A stretch of DNA of 64,000 bases from positions 39,233 to 103,232 of the forward strand of contig JAWKZG010000020.1 of NCBI GenBank assembly GCA_041396125.1, in the 5' to 3' direction. This document shows, piece after piece, positions 46,365 to 56,480 of this stretch. Within the stretch, counting starts at the first letter, position 1; each line of letters begins with the position of its first letter. The position numbers and the translations under genes were made by a program. This DNA comes from JAWKZG01 sp041396125 (GTDB lineage Bacteria > Pseudomonadota > Gammaproteobacteria > Competibacterales > Competibacteraceae). The notes beneath the pieces were generated by a model, which ran no database searches, was not told the DNA's origin, and saw only the letters and a program-made list of their open reading frames with translations.

Positions 46365-47405
46365 ATGCAACTGAGCAACAAGACGCCTTTTGCAGCCGTT
46401 GCGCTGCCGACCTATATCACCCGTAAACGGGCTATTCTGACGGTGCTTGTCAAAGGGACTTTCAGCATTGTCCCGAATGAACGTGCGCCACGTGCTGAAG
46501 AACAGCTGCCGATTTTTTTTGGCGATGAGTATCACGACCCGGAAAAAGGCGGCAGTGTAAAATTCGAGGCGGATACCGTACCGTTCAAACGCCGCGCTGA
46601 TATCATACTGGTTGGCAGTGCGCATGCCCCGCTGGGCCGTCCTGTTCGCGCTCTGAAAGTCGGCCTCAGAGTCGGACCGATGATTAAAACCGCGTACATT
46701 TTCGGCGACCGTCACTGGCAGGAAATCGACACACCCAATCCGATACTATCCGCGCCGGAACCCTTTACAGTCATGCCGTTACGCTACGAAAACGCCTTCG
46801 GCGGCATGGACCCGGATACCGGCACCTGGTGTCAGGAAAACCCGGTCGGCCGGGGCTTTCTGGAGAAACGTTCCAAACAACGCCTGGCTGCGCTAAAACT
46901 GCCCAATATCGAAAACGACCGGCAGCTGATCCAGTCCTGGGATGACCGGCCAGCGCCGGTAGGCTTCGGCTTCATTGGCAAGAACTGGCAACCGAGAGTG
47001 GCTTATCTGGGGACTTATGATGAGCAATGGCAGCAGAATCGCTGCCCCGATCCACCGCGCGATTTCAATGCCAATTTTTATAATGGCGCACCGCAGGACC
47101 AGCAGCTGGAAGGCTATCTGCAGGGCGATGAAGTGGTAGATCTGCGCAATTTGGCACCGACAGATCGTTTACGCTTTTATCTGCCTGGTGTTCAACCGCA
47201 CGTTTCCCTCAGCACCAGTAATCGCTTTGACATTGCCCCCGGACAAACCCCGACTGAAGCCACTGAAGCATTGCCCCTGCATTTGGATACGCTGTGCATG
47301 ATGCCGGATCAATCACAGTTTTATCTGGTGTGGCGCGGGTTTCGGTATTTGCAGGATATGACAGCCAGGGAAATCGACACCGTCACCATAACGCTGGCTG
47401 ATTAA
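46365..47405 (+). CDS. DUF2169 T6SS adaptor protein
   Basis: 346 residues, intact. Family landmarks: LTVLVKGTFSI, FGDRHW, LRYENAFGGMDP, ENPVGRGF, APVGFGFIGKNWQPR and RLRFYLPGV. DUF2169 proteins occur beside vgrG/PAAR genes and have been shown in Agrobacterium to help load an effector onto VgrG (established for that system). It begins 20 bases after the three-repeat gene and closes the island before a hairpin. Confidence 0.9.
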   Translation: MQLSNKTPFAAVALPTYITRKRAILTVLVKGTFSIVPNERAPRAEEQLPIFFGDEYHDPEKGGSVKFEADTVPFKRRADIILVGSAHAPLGRPVRALKVGLRVGPMIKTAYIFGDRHWQEIDTPNPILSAPEPFTVMPLRYENAFGGMDPDTGTWCQENPVGRGFLEKRSKQRLAALKLPNIENDRQLIQSWDDRPAPVGFGFIGKNWQPRVAYLGTYDEQWQQNRCPDPPRDFNANFYNGAPQDQQLEGYLQGDEVVDLRNLAPTDRLRFYLPGVQPHVSLSTSNRFDIAPGQTPTEATEALPLHLDTLCMMPDQSQFYLVWRGFRYLQDMTAREIDTVTITLAD

Positions 47406-47711
47406 ATTTCCGCCCCGGATTAATTTTGCACAGTCCGGGGCAGAAAACCTTCAAATAAGCCCGTCAGTATTCATGTCGCTGAAGCGCCGCGCAATTAAAC
47501 GGAAATTTTTGGTTCGAGGATAAGCCAGACCGGAATAGGCTTTACGCCAGCGTTTGGCGTGTCAGCAAAGATCCCGGCTGGCGCAGATGACAAGGTCCAT
47601 ACGCCCTCCAGCGCGAGTTAATAAGAAAATACAGATAAATAAGAATAAACCATCCGCAGGAGCTCTGCCAGCGTCTTCTGCAAACCGACGCCAGCAGAGT
47701 AAATGTTAAGC
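47406..47711. other. Convergent intergenic region after the T6SS island
   Basis: 306 bases. A hairpin at 47412-47441 (GCCCCGGA pairing with TCCGGGGC, 14-base loop) lies just after the DUF2169 stop and is a likely terminator without a T-tract. Nothing else recognised. Confidence 0.55.
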
Positions 47712-48692
47712 TCAACCCACCGTCTGATAATACAAATTCTGCGGATGTCGGGCTTCGGCGAAGAAATACCAGCGCTCGGCAATCAGGCCCAGCATTTGCG
47801 CTATCACGGCCATAAACAGCAGCCCCGGCATCTCCACTATCAGGCTGGCAATCAGCAACACGGCCGGCAGCGCGAATCCCAGGGCCAGAAACGTTTGCTT
47901 GATCCGCTGCACCACCAGGGCCGAGGCTTTGTGGAAAAATTCTACTGGCATGAACGAGATCCCGCCCATAAATCCCAGCGATTTCTGCTGAATCCGCTGG
48001 TGCCGTATACCAATAGCGGTTTGCAGTGTGGAATGCGGTTGCAGACGGGCATTGCGGATCAGCGCACTGACCCGACCCATGAAAGCCAGCAGCAGCAGGC
48101 ATAATGCCCAGAGGGTAAAAAACCTCACCAGCGCGGGCTGCATGAGAGCGGCCCAGGCAGCCGCCAGGGTAAAGCCGGACATAGCGCCTAACAGACTGAA
48201 ATTAAGCACGGTCAGCGGACTGGCCCATTCGCGCAGAAAGCGGATACTGGCGTAAATCATACCGGTACAGAGAAACAGTAATAGCGCCAGCAAACTGCCC
48301 AGTACTCCCAGCGCCAGACTCAGCCGGATACTGCCGCCGGCGGCGAACGTCAGCAGGTCGGGATTAAAGCCGACCCCATGCACGATGCTATAGAGCACGA
48401 CAACCCCCATCATAACCGGCAGTACGATAACTTCACGCGACAGCCAGGACGTACGCCACATCGCCGCTGCACGCCAGGCCCGCTCAGGATGTCCGAGATG
48501 AAAAAAAGACGCCAGCAGACCGAGCAGCAACAGGACAAAGGCCAGTACACCGCCGCCGCTGTAGAACGCCTTGGCCGGCTCCGGCAGGGCCGCCAGCAAG
48601 GCATAGCATTCCCCTAGAAACAGGGCGAGAAACAAGCCCTGACCCGCCCCGGCCAGGGTAGTGAACAAAATGACAGAAAAAGCAGGTTGCAT
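47712..48692 (-). CDS. soeC: DmsC-type membrane anchor of a molybdopterin oxidoreductase (SoeC-like)
   Basis: 326 residues, about 8 membrane segments. It anchors the enzyme and exchanges electrons with quinone. Features: LASFFHLGHPERAWRAA with the conserved His/Glu region, WRTSWLSREVIVLP, and the C-terminal IAERWYFFAEARHPQNLYY. It is the last gene of a catalytic-FeS-anchor operon. The SoeABC (cytoplasmic sulfite dehydrogenase) reading comes from the paired FeS subunit; DmsC of a DMSO/polysulfide reductase is the alternative. Confidence 0.75.
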   Translation of the reverse strand: MQPAFSVILFTTLAGAGQGLFLALFLGECYALLAALPEPAKAFYSGGGVLAFVLLLLGLLASFFHLGHPERAWRAAAMWRTSWLSREVIVLPVMMGVVVLYSIVHGVGFNPDLLTFAAGGSIRLSLALGVLGSLLALLLFLCTGMIYASIRFLREWASPLTVLNFSLLGAMSGFTLAAAWAALMQPALVRFFTLWALCLLLLAFMGRVSALIRNARLQPHSTLQTAIGIRHQRIQQKSLGFMGGISFMPVEFFHKASALVVQRIKQTFLALGFALPAVLLIASLIVEMPGLLFMAVIAQMLGLIAERWYFFAEARHPQNLYYQTVG

Positions 48693-48707
48693 AGTGAAAA
48701 ATTCCTG

Positions 48708-49436
48708 TTACCGGCGTGCTGTATCGTCCAGGGCCTTTGCGTCAACCCGTTCATTGGCAGCGTACTCCTGTTGCAACGGATTTTCGGCCCGCGCGACATC
48801 GTCTTCGTGCAGGGTGATTCTGGTTTTGCGGCGCGGCAGATAATGGTTGGCCGGTTTGGTGCCCCACTCCGGCATCAGCGCATAACCGCCCCGTTCGCGG
48901 ATGGCCTCGGATACGTCCGAGTCCGGATCGTGAACATCGCCGAACAGACGCGCACTGGTCGGACAGGCCAGCACACAGGCCGGTTTACGCTCGGCTTCGG
49001 GCAATACCGGGTCATAGATGCGGTCAACACACAAGGTGCACTTGGTCATGACTTTGCGCTGTTCGTCCATTTCACGGGCACCGTAGGGGCAGGCCCAGGC
49101 GCAATATTTGCAGCCGATGCACTTGTCATAATCGACCAGGACAATGCCGTCTTCTTCACGCTTATAACTGGCCCCGGTCGGGCACACCGGCACACAGGGC
49201 GGATCTTCGCAATGCAAACAGGACTTGGGGAAATGCACGGTTTCGGTTTGCGGATACTGTCCCACCTCGAACGTTTGCACCCGGTTGAAAAACGTACCGT
49301 TAGGATCTGCTTCATAGGGGTTGAGATCAGCGAGTGCACCGGCACTGCCCGAGGTATTCCACTCCTTGCAACTGGTCACACAGGCGTGACAGCCTACACA
49401 GACATTCAGATCAATCACCAGGGCGAGCTGTGTCAT
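48708..49436 (-). CDS. soeB: Four-cluster ferredoxin-type subunit (SoeB/DmsB-like)
   Basis: 242 residues. Four cysteine groups for 4Fe-4S clusters are complete: CVGCHACVTSC, CLHCEDPPCVPVC, CIGCKYCAWAC and CTLCVDRI with CVLAC. It passes electrons between the molybdenum subunit and the membrane anchor. Segment WNTSGSAGALADLNPY is characteristic of SoeB-like proteins from sulfur-oxidising Gammaproteobacteria, to my recollection. Its ATG overlaps the catalytic gene stop (ATGA). Confidence 0.8.
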   Translation of the reverse strand: MTQLALVIDLNVCVGCHACVTSCKEWNTSGSAGALADLNPYEADPNGTFFNRVQTFEVGQYPQTETVHFPKSCLHCEDPPCVPVCPTGASYKREEDGIVLVDYDKCIGCKYCAWACPYGAREMDEQRKVMTKCTLCVDRIYDPVLPEAERKPACVLACPTSARLFGDVHDPDSDVSEAIRERGGYALMPEWGTKPANHYLPRRKTRITLHEDDVARAENPLQQEYAANERVDAKALDDTARR

Positions 49437-52354
49437 GGTGCAATCCTCCGCAGTTTTCCGGCCACATAGGCCAGCCAGCCCGGTCGCTCGGTCGACTGGC
49501 CAGGCAAGATCCCGGGCGGGGACATTTGCGGATAACTGCGCTGAACTGGTTCAGCCTCGGCTTTGTACACCCGTACCCGCACATCGTACCAACTCGCCTG
49601 TCCGGTGATCGGATCGGAACTGGAAATCCGGCCACCTTCACCCGGCTCGCCAGCGGTGCCGGCAGTTCCTCACTGATCAAATGATTCAGCAAAAACCTTG
49701 TCGGGATTCGTTCGCATCCGGACACAGATTCCAGGCACCGGAACCTTTGCCGATGGCATTCCAGGTCCAGACCGTGCCCGGTTCGACAGCTTCGGAAAAC
49801 CGGCACAGACAGCGCACCTTGCCCCATTGCGACTCCACCCAGATCCAGTCGCCATCCGCAAATCCGCCCGCCTCGCCCAGGCTGGGGCTCATATACAGAT
49901 AATTATAGGTATGGATCTGGCGCAGCCAGGCATTCTGCGAATCCCAGGAGTGATACATCGCCATCGGGCGCTGGGTCACGGCACTCAGGGGATAACGAGC
50001 TAGATCGGTTTGCTGAGCTTCCAGGGCGGGATAATAGAAAGGCAGCGGATCGAAATACGCTTCGATGCGCTGGCGCAGCCTTGCGGGCGGTTGCCGACCG
50101 GCCCGTTTACCCTGCGCTGCCAGACGGAATTTTTGCAGCACATCAGAATAAAGATGAATCAGAATAGGCTCACAATGGTGAATCAGCTGATTTTCCTTTG
50201 CCCAGGCCAGATAATCTTTGTTCCAGTTACGCATATACTGCTTAGATTGCGGCAAATGGTGCTGAAACACACAGTTGTTTTCGGCGTATTTCTGCCATTG
50301 CTCAGGATTCGGCGCGCCTTTCATGGCCTGCTGCCCGTCCGCACCGCGCCAGCCCGCCAGAAAACCAATGCCGGAACCGGGCGAGGTCTCGTAATTGATT
50401 ATAAAATCGGGATAATCCTTATACTTGCGCTGACCATCCGGAGTGACAAAACCTGGCAGGTTTAAACGACCGGCGAGTTCAATCAAGACCTCCTGAAACG
50501 GTTTGCATTGATCTTTGGGCGGCAGCACCGGCACTCGTACCGAATCAACCGGCCCCTCGAACTCGGAAATAGGCCGATCCAGCATCGACATGGCATCATG
50601 CCGTTCCAGATAAGTGGTGTCCGGCAACACCAGATCCGCGAAAGCAACCGTCTCCGATTGAAACGCATCGCAGACGATCAGAAACGGAATTTTATACTCG
50701 CCGTTGGTGTCCTTGTCCTGCAGCATTTTGCGCACTGCCTGCGTATTCATGGTCGAATTCCAGGCCATATTCGCCATGAACAGCAGCAAGGTGTCGATCC
50801 TGTACGGATCGCCGCGCCAGGCATTGGTAATGACATTATGCATCATGCCATGCACGGACAAGGGGTACTCCCAGGAGAACGCTTTATCGATCCGCACCGG
50901 TTCGCCCTGCTCATCAACAAATAAATCCTCCGGTGCGGCAGGCCAGCCCAGAGGCGCTCCTCCCAAGGGGGTATTTGGCTGCACGCCTTCCGGCCCGGTT
51001 GGCGTTTTGACACCCGGTGGAATCGGGCGGGGAAACGGCGCTTTATGGCGAAAACCACCGGGCCGGTCAATCGTACCCAGTAAGGTCATCAGAATCGACA
51101 ACGCCCGGATCGTTTGGAACCCGTTGGAATGCGCCGCCAGTCCACGCATGGCATGAAACGCCACCGGATTGCCGGTCACCACAGTGTGTTGTTTACCCCA
51201 GGCATCGGTCCAAAGTGATGGGCAGTTCGATTTTATGATCGCGGGCAACCACACCCAGTTCGTGCGCCAGCCGACGGATCGTATCCGCCGCAATACCGGT
51301 GATGTCCGCGCCGCCCACTCCGGCGTGCAGGACTCCACCCGCTCGGCCAGCAATTGAAACGCCGGCTTGACCGGTGTGCCATCGTTCAGCTGGTATCTGC
51401 CCAGCAGACAGGGGCTGGCCTCCTGACTGTGACTTGGCACGACCGCCGGGTGGTACGATCCCACCACAGTTTAGCGCCGGTGTTAGTCTCCTCTGCTGAT
51501 CCGGTATCCTGTGCAAACAGGGGCCAAAATCATCGCGCTTGGCGTCCAGGGATTCACCAGCTGGGCGGCGTTGCTATAGCGGATCAGGAAATCACGGTCG
51601 AACAGTCCCTGCTTGATAAGCTCGCGGATCAGCGCCATAAACAGCGCGCCACACTGTGCCCGGTTTGATCGCCACCCATTCGTCGGCAACTGCGGCGTAG
51701 CCGGTACGTATCGGATTGATCGCGATAAACTTGCCACCTGAGCGCTTGAATTGGGAAATAGCCATCTTTAACGGATTGGAATGATGGTCCTCGGCTGCAG
51801 CGATTATCACAAATAACTTCGCCCGTTCCAGGTCAGGGCCGCCAAATTCCCAGAACGAGCCACCGATGGTGTAAATCATGCCGGCGGCCATATTGACCGA
51901 GCAGAAACCACCGTGAGCCGCGTAATTCGGCGTACCAAACTGCTTGGCAAACAGGCCGGTCAAGGCCTGCATCTGGTCGCGCCCGGTAAACAGTGCAATT
52001 TTTCGGGTCCGTCGCCCGCAGATGCGACAGCCGCTGCGCCATGATTTCGAAGGCTTCCTCCCAGCTGATCGGCTCAAATTTCTGAAAGCACCGCGTTCAG
52101 CACCGGGTTTGCGCCGCAAAGGGGTTTGCTCAGCCGCGCCGGCGAGACCTGCTTCATGATGCCGACGCGCCTTTGCACAAATCACACCCTTATTCAGAGG
52201 GTGCTCTGGGTTGCTTTCGATATAGCGCACTTCACCATCGCGCAAAGTCACACGAATGCCGCAACGGCAAGCGCACATATAGCAGGTAGTGGTTTTGGTT
52301 TCTTGATTGGAGCGGTCTTCGGGCTGCTCCGGAAGCGCAATGCCTGGCTTTCAT
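49433..52354 (-). pseudogene. soeA: Molybdopterin oxidoreductase catalytic subunit (SoeA/DmsA-like), broken by at least seven frameshifts
   Basis: The pieces line up as one subunit of about 970 residues. N-terminal 4Fe-4S motif CYMCACRCGIRV, then NKGVICAK, FEPISWEEAFEIMAQRL, LFTGRDQMQALTGLFAKQFG, GGFCSVNMAAGM, AEDHHSNPLKMA, YRIDTLLLFMANMAWN, and a C-terminal MopB-type end WLAYVAGKLRRIAP. Frame changes fall near 52165, 52125, 52085, 52000, 51660, 51500, 51220 and 49650, mostly in short runs. No twin-arginine signal is apparent near the start, which fits a cytoplasmic SoeA type. The start is uncertain (ATG at 52352-52354 needs a further shift). Either heavy sequence error or a real pseudogene; the intact soeB and soeC argue for error. 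Confidence 0.75.
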
Positions 52355-52816
52355 CAATGGTCTGATTTCCTGTGGTGTTGGAGCGCTGAACGGTTTGGCG
52401 ACCGTTCTGACAGCTCTGTCAGAACGGAATCCATACCTGTGCTCGCTGCAGAAGTCGGATCCTCGGGCGCCTATCGCTCGCCTGATTATTATGTTGTGTG
52501 CAACCCTTTGCCCTTCGCTGCCTACCAGGCCGGGCTTCATCGGGTCTTAGCACAATTTGATATAAGCTTATGCCTTTTTCGATTATATATCCCTTTACAG
52601 AATTGTGGCCCTGATGATAGGCCCTGTTGCTATGTCAGGCGCCTGGTGACTGACGTTTGGCTAAGCTCGGATAGCGCTGCAATAAGCCCTGCGCGCGATC
52701 ATTTCACCGCGATAATTTCACAGGGTTTTCACACAAGCCTCATTTTCTCCTCACCCCGACCCACTACGCTGTCTCTCACGGTCATCACATTTGTCATCAC
52801 ACACTGGGAGAAACTC
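52355..52816. other. Control region between soeA and the creD-like operon
   Basis: 462 bases with no gene. It contains the CreB-tag at 52717-52732 and, at 52781-52803, a direct repeat of GTCATCACA. No clear FNR or NarL site was found for the soe side. Confidence 0.55.
52717..52732 (+). promoter_or_regulatory. CreB-tag (TTCAC-N6-TTCAC)
   Basis: TTCAC at 52717-52721 and 52728-52732 separated by exactly six bases, the known CreB/BlrA recognition tag. A third TTCAC lies upstream at 52703-52707. It sits 85 bases before the start of the exported protein in the creD-like operon, a sensible activator position. Confidence 0.75.
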
Positions 52817-54469
52817 ATGATCCGATCTGTATTGGCTTTGGGGGTATTGGGTGCCCTGACGGCGGGTACTACGCTGGCGCAGGGTACAGCTGACACCGTT
52901 GCACAGGCGGTTAGCGATGCACGGGTCAATCTGCCCTGGCTGGAATTCAAGCGGGTTTACGAAGAAAAGCTGCGGCAGGAACTGGCTGCCACCCAGGCAG
53001 CAGCTATCGCGCCGATCTACAGCATTAACAGCGCTGAGTACCAGCTTCGCTTAAGTGCGGATGGTGCCCAGGGGAGTTTGCGTCTGAGTGGTGAATTGCT
53101 GCGGGGACAGCCTTTGCAATTACCTTTATTCGCTGCCGATCTGATCATTGCCCAGGTCACCCAGGCCGAAGGCGGCACGCTGCTCAGCGATGCCAGCGGC
53201 TATCGATTCTATCTGGACGCACCGGGCAGTTTTCGACTGGACTGCGAGATTCTATTACCGCTGCAGGAAGACGCCCGCTCGCCGCTAATCGAATTTGCCA
53301 TTCCCGCCGCCGTACAAAACAGTTTGCAACTGCAACTGGCGGATGGTCGCAGCCTGCTCAGCGCACCAGGGCAGGAAGTGCAGGCCGGCCGTTATCACTT
53401 CGCCCCGCAGCAACGCTTGCAGGTTCGTTTCAGTCAGGACAACCTGGCCCAGGCACCGGTGGTCGACAGTTTCAGCCAAGCCGAACTGCAGGACGGCAAA
53501 ACCCGGGCCCGGTTTTTTTTAATGCCCCGGCGCGAATTGCAGCAGCCGTTGCGGATCAGCTTCCCGCAGGCACGCCTGGCTGAGCGCATCGGTGCAAAGC
53601 TCATGGCTCGAAACCGGCTGGCTGATGCCAGCGGCGAGCTGGTCGTCAAGCTGCCCGCCCGCTGGCAGCCGCTCAGTCTGGAGTTCGAGCTGGATGGCGA
53701 TCTGGAACAGCTGCAACTGCCACATATTGTCGGTAATCTCGGCCGAGGGACTGTTTCAGTTCGACACCCGGAATCAACCCAGCTCAGCCTGGCCGGCACC
53801 GGTTTATACCAGGGACTGGAACCACAGAATCTGACCGCTGCATTGCGCGAGTACGCCCATATCGACAGTGCTTACGCCCAATTAGCACCGGATCAGATGC
53901 TGCAGATTCAGCTCGATCACTTCAAAACCGTGGCTGCACCGGCGATAGTGCTGGATGCGGTACCAATACACCAGTGTGGCGGATAACGGACATTGCTTTC
54001 GGTTCTGCGTCTGCAGGTGCCGCCACTGCCGCAACGGCGGTTACGACTGGCAGCAGTCAGCGAAGCCGAAGTCTGGTCGCTGACCGTGAATGGCGAAGCG
54101 CGCTCTTTGTACAGCCAGGCCGACAGCGACTGGATCATTCCGTTGACCGATCAAGACACCCTGGTCGAACTGGCCTATTGGCGCAAGCTCCCGGCACTGG
54201 ATTTACAAGGCCGACTGACGATCCCCACACCGGCGCTGGGTCTGGCCGCGCAGTCGTATCATTTGGCCATAGGTCTGCCCGAGCGGGTCGAACTGGTCGC
54301 GCTGGAAGGCGAGCTGGAACCCGGTGATGGAACCCGCTGGCCGAAAGTCAGCGCCTTTAATGGCAAACCATATTATTTCTCGCAGCCGTTTTATCGCGGT
54401 GATGCGCCCTCGGTCGCAATCCATTACCGCGAGCCATTGGACAGTGTTCGACCGGAGAATGGCTCATGA
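52817..54469 (+). CDS. Exported protein of the creD-like operon, two nearby frameshifts
   Basis: About 551 residues after correction. A signal peptide spans residues 1-22 (MIRSVLALGVLGALTAGTTLAQ). The rest is beta-rich and hydrophilic, with no membrane segment and no family I recognise. The first frame ends at 53986; shifts near 53960 and 53990 connect through YQYTSVADNGH to LSVLRLQVPPLPQRRLRLA and the stop at 54469. It overlaps the CreD-like gene by four bases (ATGA), so the two are coupled and may form an envelope complex. The upstream CreB-tag suggests control by CreBC. Confidence 0.72.
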
Positions 54470-55659
54470 GCGTGCGCCAGTTTTTTGCTGTGATTTTGAT
54501 TTTTCTGCTCGGTGGCTCGGCCTGGTGGCTATTGGGAATGGCCAGCGAGTTTCGCACCTATACCGTAGGCCAGCGGCTGGATGCAGCTGTGTACGATTTA
54601 TGGGGCCGACCGGTGGTGCAGGCCGCCCCGCGTTTCAGTGTCAAAGTGCCGGGCAGTAAGCAGGAACGCGAGCTACTGGCCAGCAGCAATAATATTGCGG
54701 TCGAGTTGCAGCTGCAGCAACGGCGCAAAGGCCTGCTCTGGTATCCCACCTATGCCCTGTCGTTCAGTGCCGAGTATGCGATCCGCAATGACGATCCGGT
54801 GGCGCAGCGGGTGCGATTGCATATGCCACTGCCTTCCGCCAGGGCCACCTACGATGAATTTGGCGTCTGGGTGGACGACGAGCCCAGCCGCCATGAAATT
54901 AATGCTGAACGCGGTATTGCCGAATTGATAACGCTCGCACCCGGCCAGACCCGGCGTTTCAAAGTGCATTACCGAACGCGCGGACTGGGTTACTGGCGCT
55001 ACGAACTCGGCGGCAAGAACGGCCGGGTCCGACAATTGGATCTGCAGGTACAAACCGACTTTCGCGCTGTTGATTATCCGGCCGGCAGTTTATCGCCGAT
55101 GCAATCCGACAACACCGAGACCGGCTTGCAGTTGCGCTGGCAGGCACAGGATTTGATTACCCACCAGCATATCGCGATCACCATGCCGGAAAAGCTCAAT
55201 CCAGGCCCGCTGACCGCACGTATGAGCTTCTTCGGGCCGGTCTGCCTGGCGTTCTTTTTCGTACTGATCGGCTCGATTGCTATTCTTAAAAAAATACCTA
55301 TTCATCCTATGCATTACCTGTTTGTCACCGCCGGTTTTTTTGCCTTTAATCTGCTGTTTGCGTATCTGGTAGACTGGCTCGATGTACATCTGGCGTTTGC
55401 GCTGGCAGCCGCTGTTTCGGTCGGCCTGGTGGTCAGTTATTTACGCAGCGCACTGGGGCCTGCATTTCCCTGGAAAATCGCCGCTGCCGGGCAATTATTT
55501 TATCTGGTGCTGTTTTCCTATTCGTTTTTCCTGCAAGGCATGACCGGACTGACTGTGACCATCGGTGCCGTGCTGACACTAGCGGTATTGATGCGGCTGA
55601 CAGCCCGGCTGGACTGGCGCGAGGTGTTCAAACGCCCGCCCAAAGCCCAGGCGGCATAA
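54466..55659 (+). CDS. CreD-like inner membrane protein
   Basis: 397 residues. One N-terminal membrane segment (QFFAVILIFLLGGSAWWLLG), a large periplasmic domain to about residue 250, then a block of five to six membrane segments. This block resembles CreD (HPMHYLFVTAGFFAFNLLFA, and LTLAVLMRLTARLDWREVF at the end). The periplasmic half is diverged from E. coli CreD, so I keep it as CreD-like. CreD is the most strongly CreB-induced gene in other bacteria and is linked to envelope stress and beta-lactam response. Confidence 0.72.
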   Translation: MSVRQFFAVILIFLLGGSAWWLLGMASEFRTYTVGQRLDAAVYDLWGRPVVQAAPRFSVKVPGSKQERELLASSNNIAVELQLQQRRKGLLWYPTYALSFSAEYAIRNDDPVAQRVRLHMPLPSARATYDEFGVWVDDEPSRHEINAERGIAELITLAPGQTRRFKVHYRTRGLGYWRYELGGKNGRVRQLDLQVQTDFRAVDYPAGSLSPMQSDNTETGLQLRWQAQDLITHQHIAITMPEKLNPGPLTARMSFFGPVCLAFFFVLIGSIAILKKIPIHPMHYLFVTAGFFAFNLLFAYLVDWLDVHLAFALAAAVSVGLVVSYLRSALGPAFPWKIAAAGQLFYLVLFSYSFFLQGMTGLTVTIGAVLTLAVLMRLTARLDWREVFKRPPKAQAA

Positions 55660-55711
55660 AAATTGTCTGGCAAATGCTCTGGAAAATAACGACAACCCGC
55701 TTGGGAGCTTT

Positions 55712-56039
55712 ATGAAAATTATCAGTATTTTGTTCGCCAGTTTTCTTGTTGTGACGGTGCTTTTAGCCAATCAGGGAGCATTACCAGACTGGCTGGAAGC
55801 GTTTAAAGCGCTCCCTGGCGGCGATAAAACCTGCCACTTTCTGTTGATGGGCAGTATGGCCCTGTTGCTCAATATCACCCTGCGACAGCGCCGGATCAAA
55901 TTCGCCGGCCTGTCTTTTCTGCTTGGCAGCACCATCGTTTTGCTGGTGGTGACGGTCGAGGAGTTCAGCCAGATCTGTGCCGCTGCGCAGTTTCGATTGG
56001 GGTGATTTACTGGCAGATTATTTAGGGATTGCCGTGTAG
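55712..56039 (+). CDS. VanZ-like small membrane protein, one frameshift
   Basis: About 109 residues with three to four hydrophobic segments. The VanZ-like pattern is visible: GGDKTCHFLLMGSMALLLN, VTVEEFSQI, then after a one-base shift near 55990, RSFDWGDLLADYLGIAV. The uncorrected frame stops early at 56005. Function unknown; VanZ relatives influence glycopeptide resistance and envelope properties. It may be cotranscribed with the creD-like gene, 52 bases upstream. Confidence 0.72.
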
Positions 56040-56110
56040 CAGCTGGGTCCAGTCAGATGCAATATTCCGGCGGCAACTGTAAGTAGTTTATGGGCTTTGG
56101 CGCGTATCAG

Positions 56111-56480
56111 TTAAACCGCTTTGTAAATCGTATGCTGACTGATAATGCGCAATTCCAGTTTGCGTTTACCGGGGAAATTCATTAGTGAAATACCGATTAA
56201 AATCGTCAAATACCCTGCCCTGGCAAAGCCAGCATGGTGATGCCGGCAATCACAAACACTATCGAATGCATTTTTGATGATCAGCCCAAGCAGGCGCATC
56301 AACAGTGGCGGCCGAAGAAACTGCCAGCGGGGCGATGTTCGCGGGTGAAATAATTCGCCGGCATGCGCGCGATCAAATTGGAATCAGGATCAATGAGCCA
56401 ACAAACAGCGCCGAGCTGATACCCAGCACCCATAATAAATTGCCGTTGGCTTGTATCCAGGCGTACAGTTCGGCGAGCAT
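56111..56480 (-). pseudogene. PGPGW-type small membrane protein, several frameshifts
   Basis: Pieces in three frames read MLAELYAWIQANGNLLWVLG, LFVGSLILIP, FVIAGITMLALPGQGI and LTILIGISLMNFPGKRKLEL. This matches the short PGPGW transmembrane family (two hydrophobic hairpins around an LPGQG turn), about 120 residues. Its ATG (56478-56480) overlaps the alcohol dehydrogenase stop (TGATG), so the two genes are coupled. At least three one-base shifts are needed. Confidence 0.6.

Noticed and set aside
40861..47405. Complete T6SS locus or prophage tail cluster
   Set aside because: No sheath, baseplate, ClpV, membrane-complex, capsid or integrase genes are present; only a VgrG/effector island.
47542..48102. 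186-codon open frame on minus at the end of the anchor gene
   Set aside because: Overlaps soeC in another frame on the same strand and lacks family features.
48687..49469. 260-codon open frame on plus across soeB
   Set aside because: Antisense to an unmistakable four-cluster ferredoxin gene.
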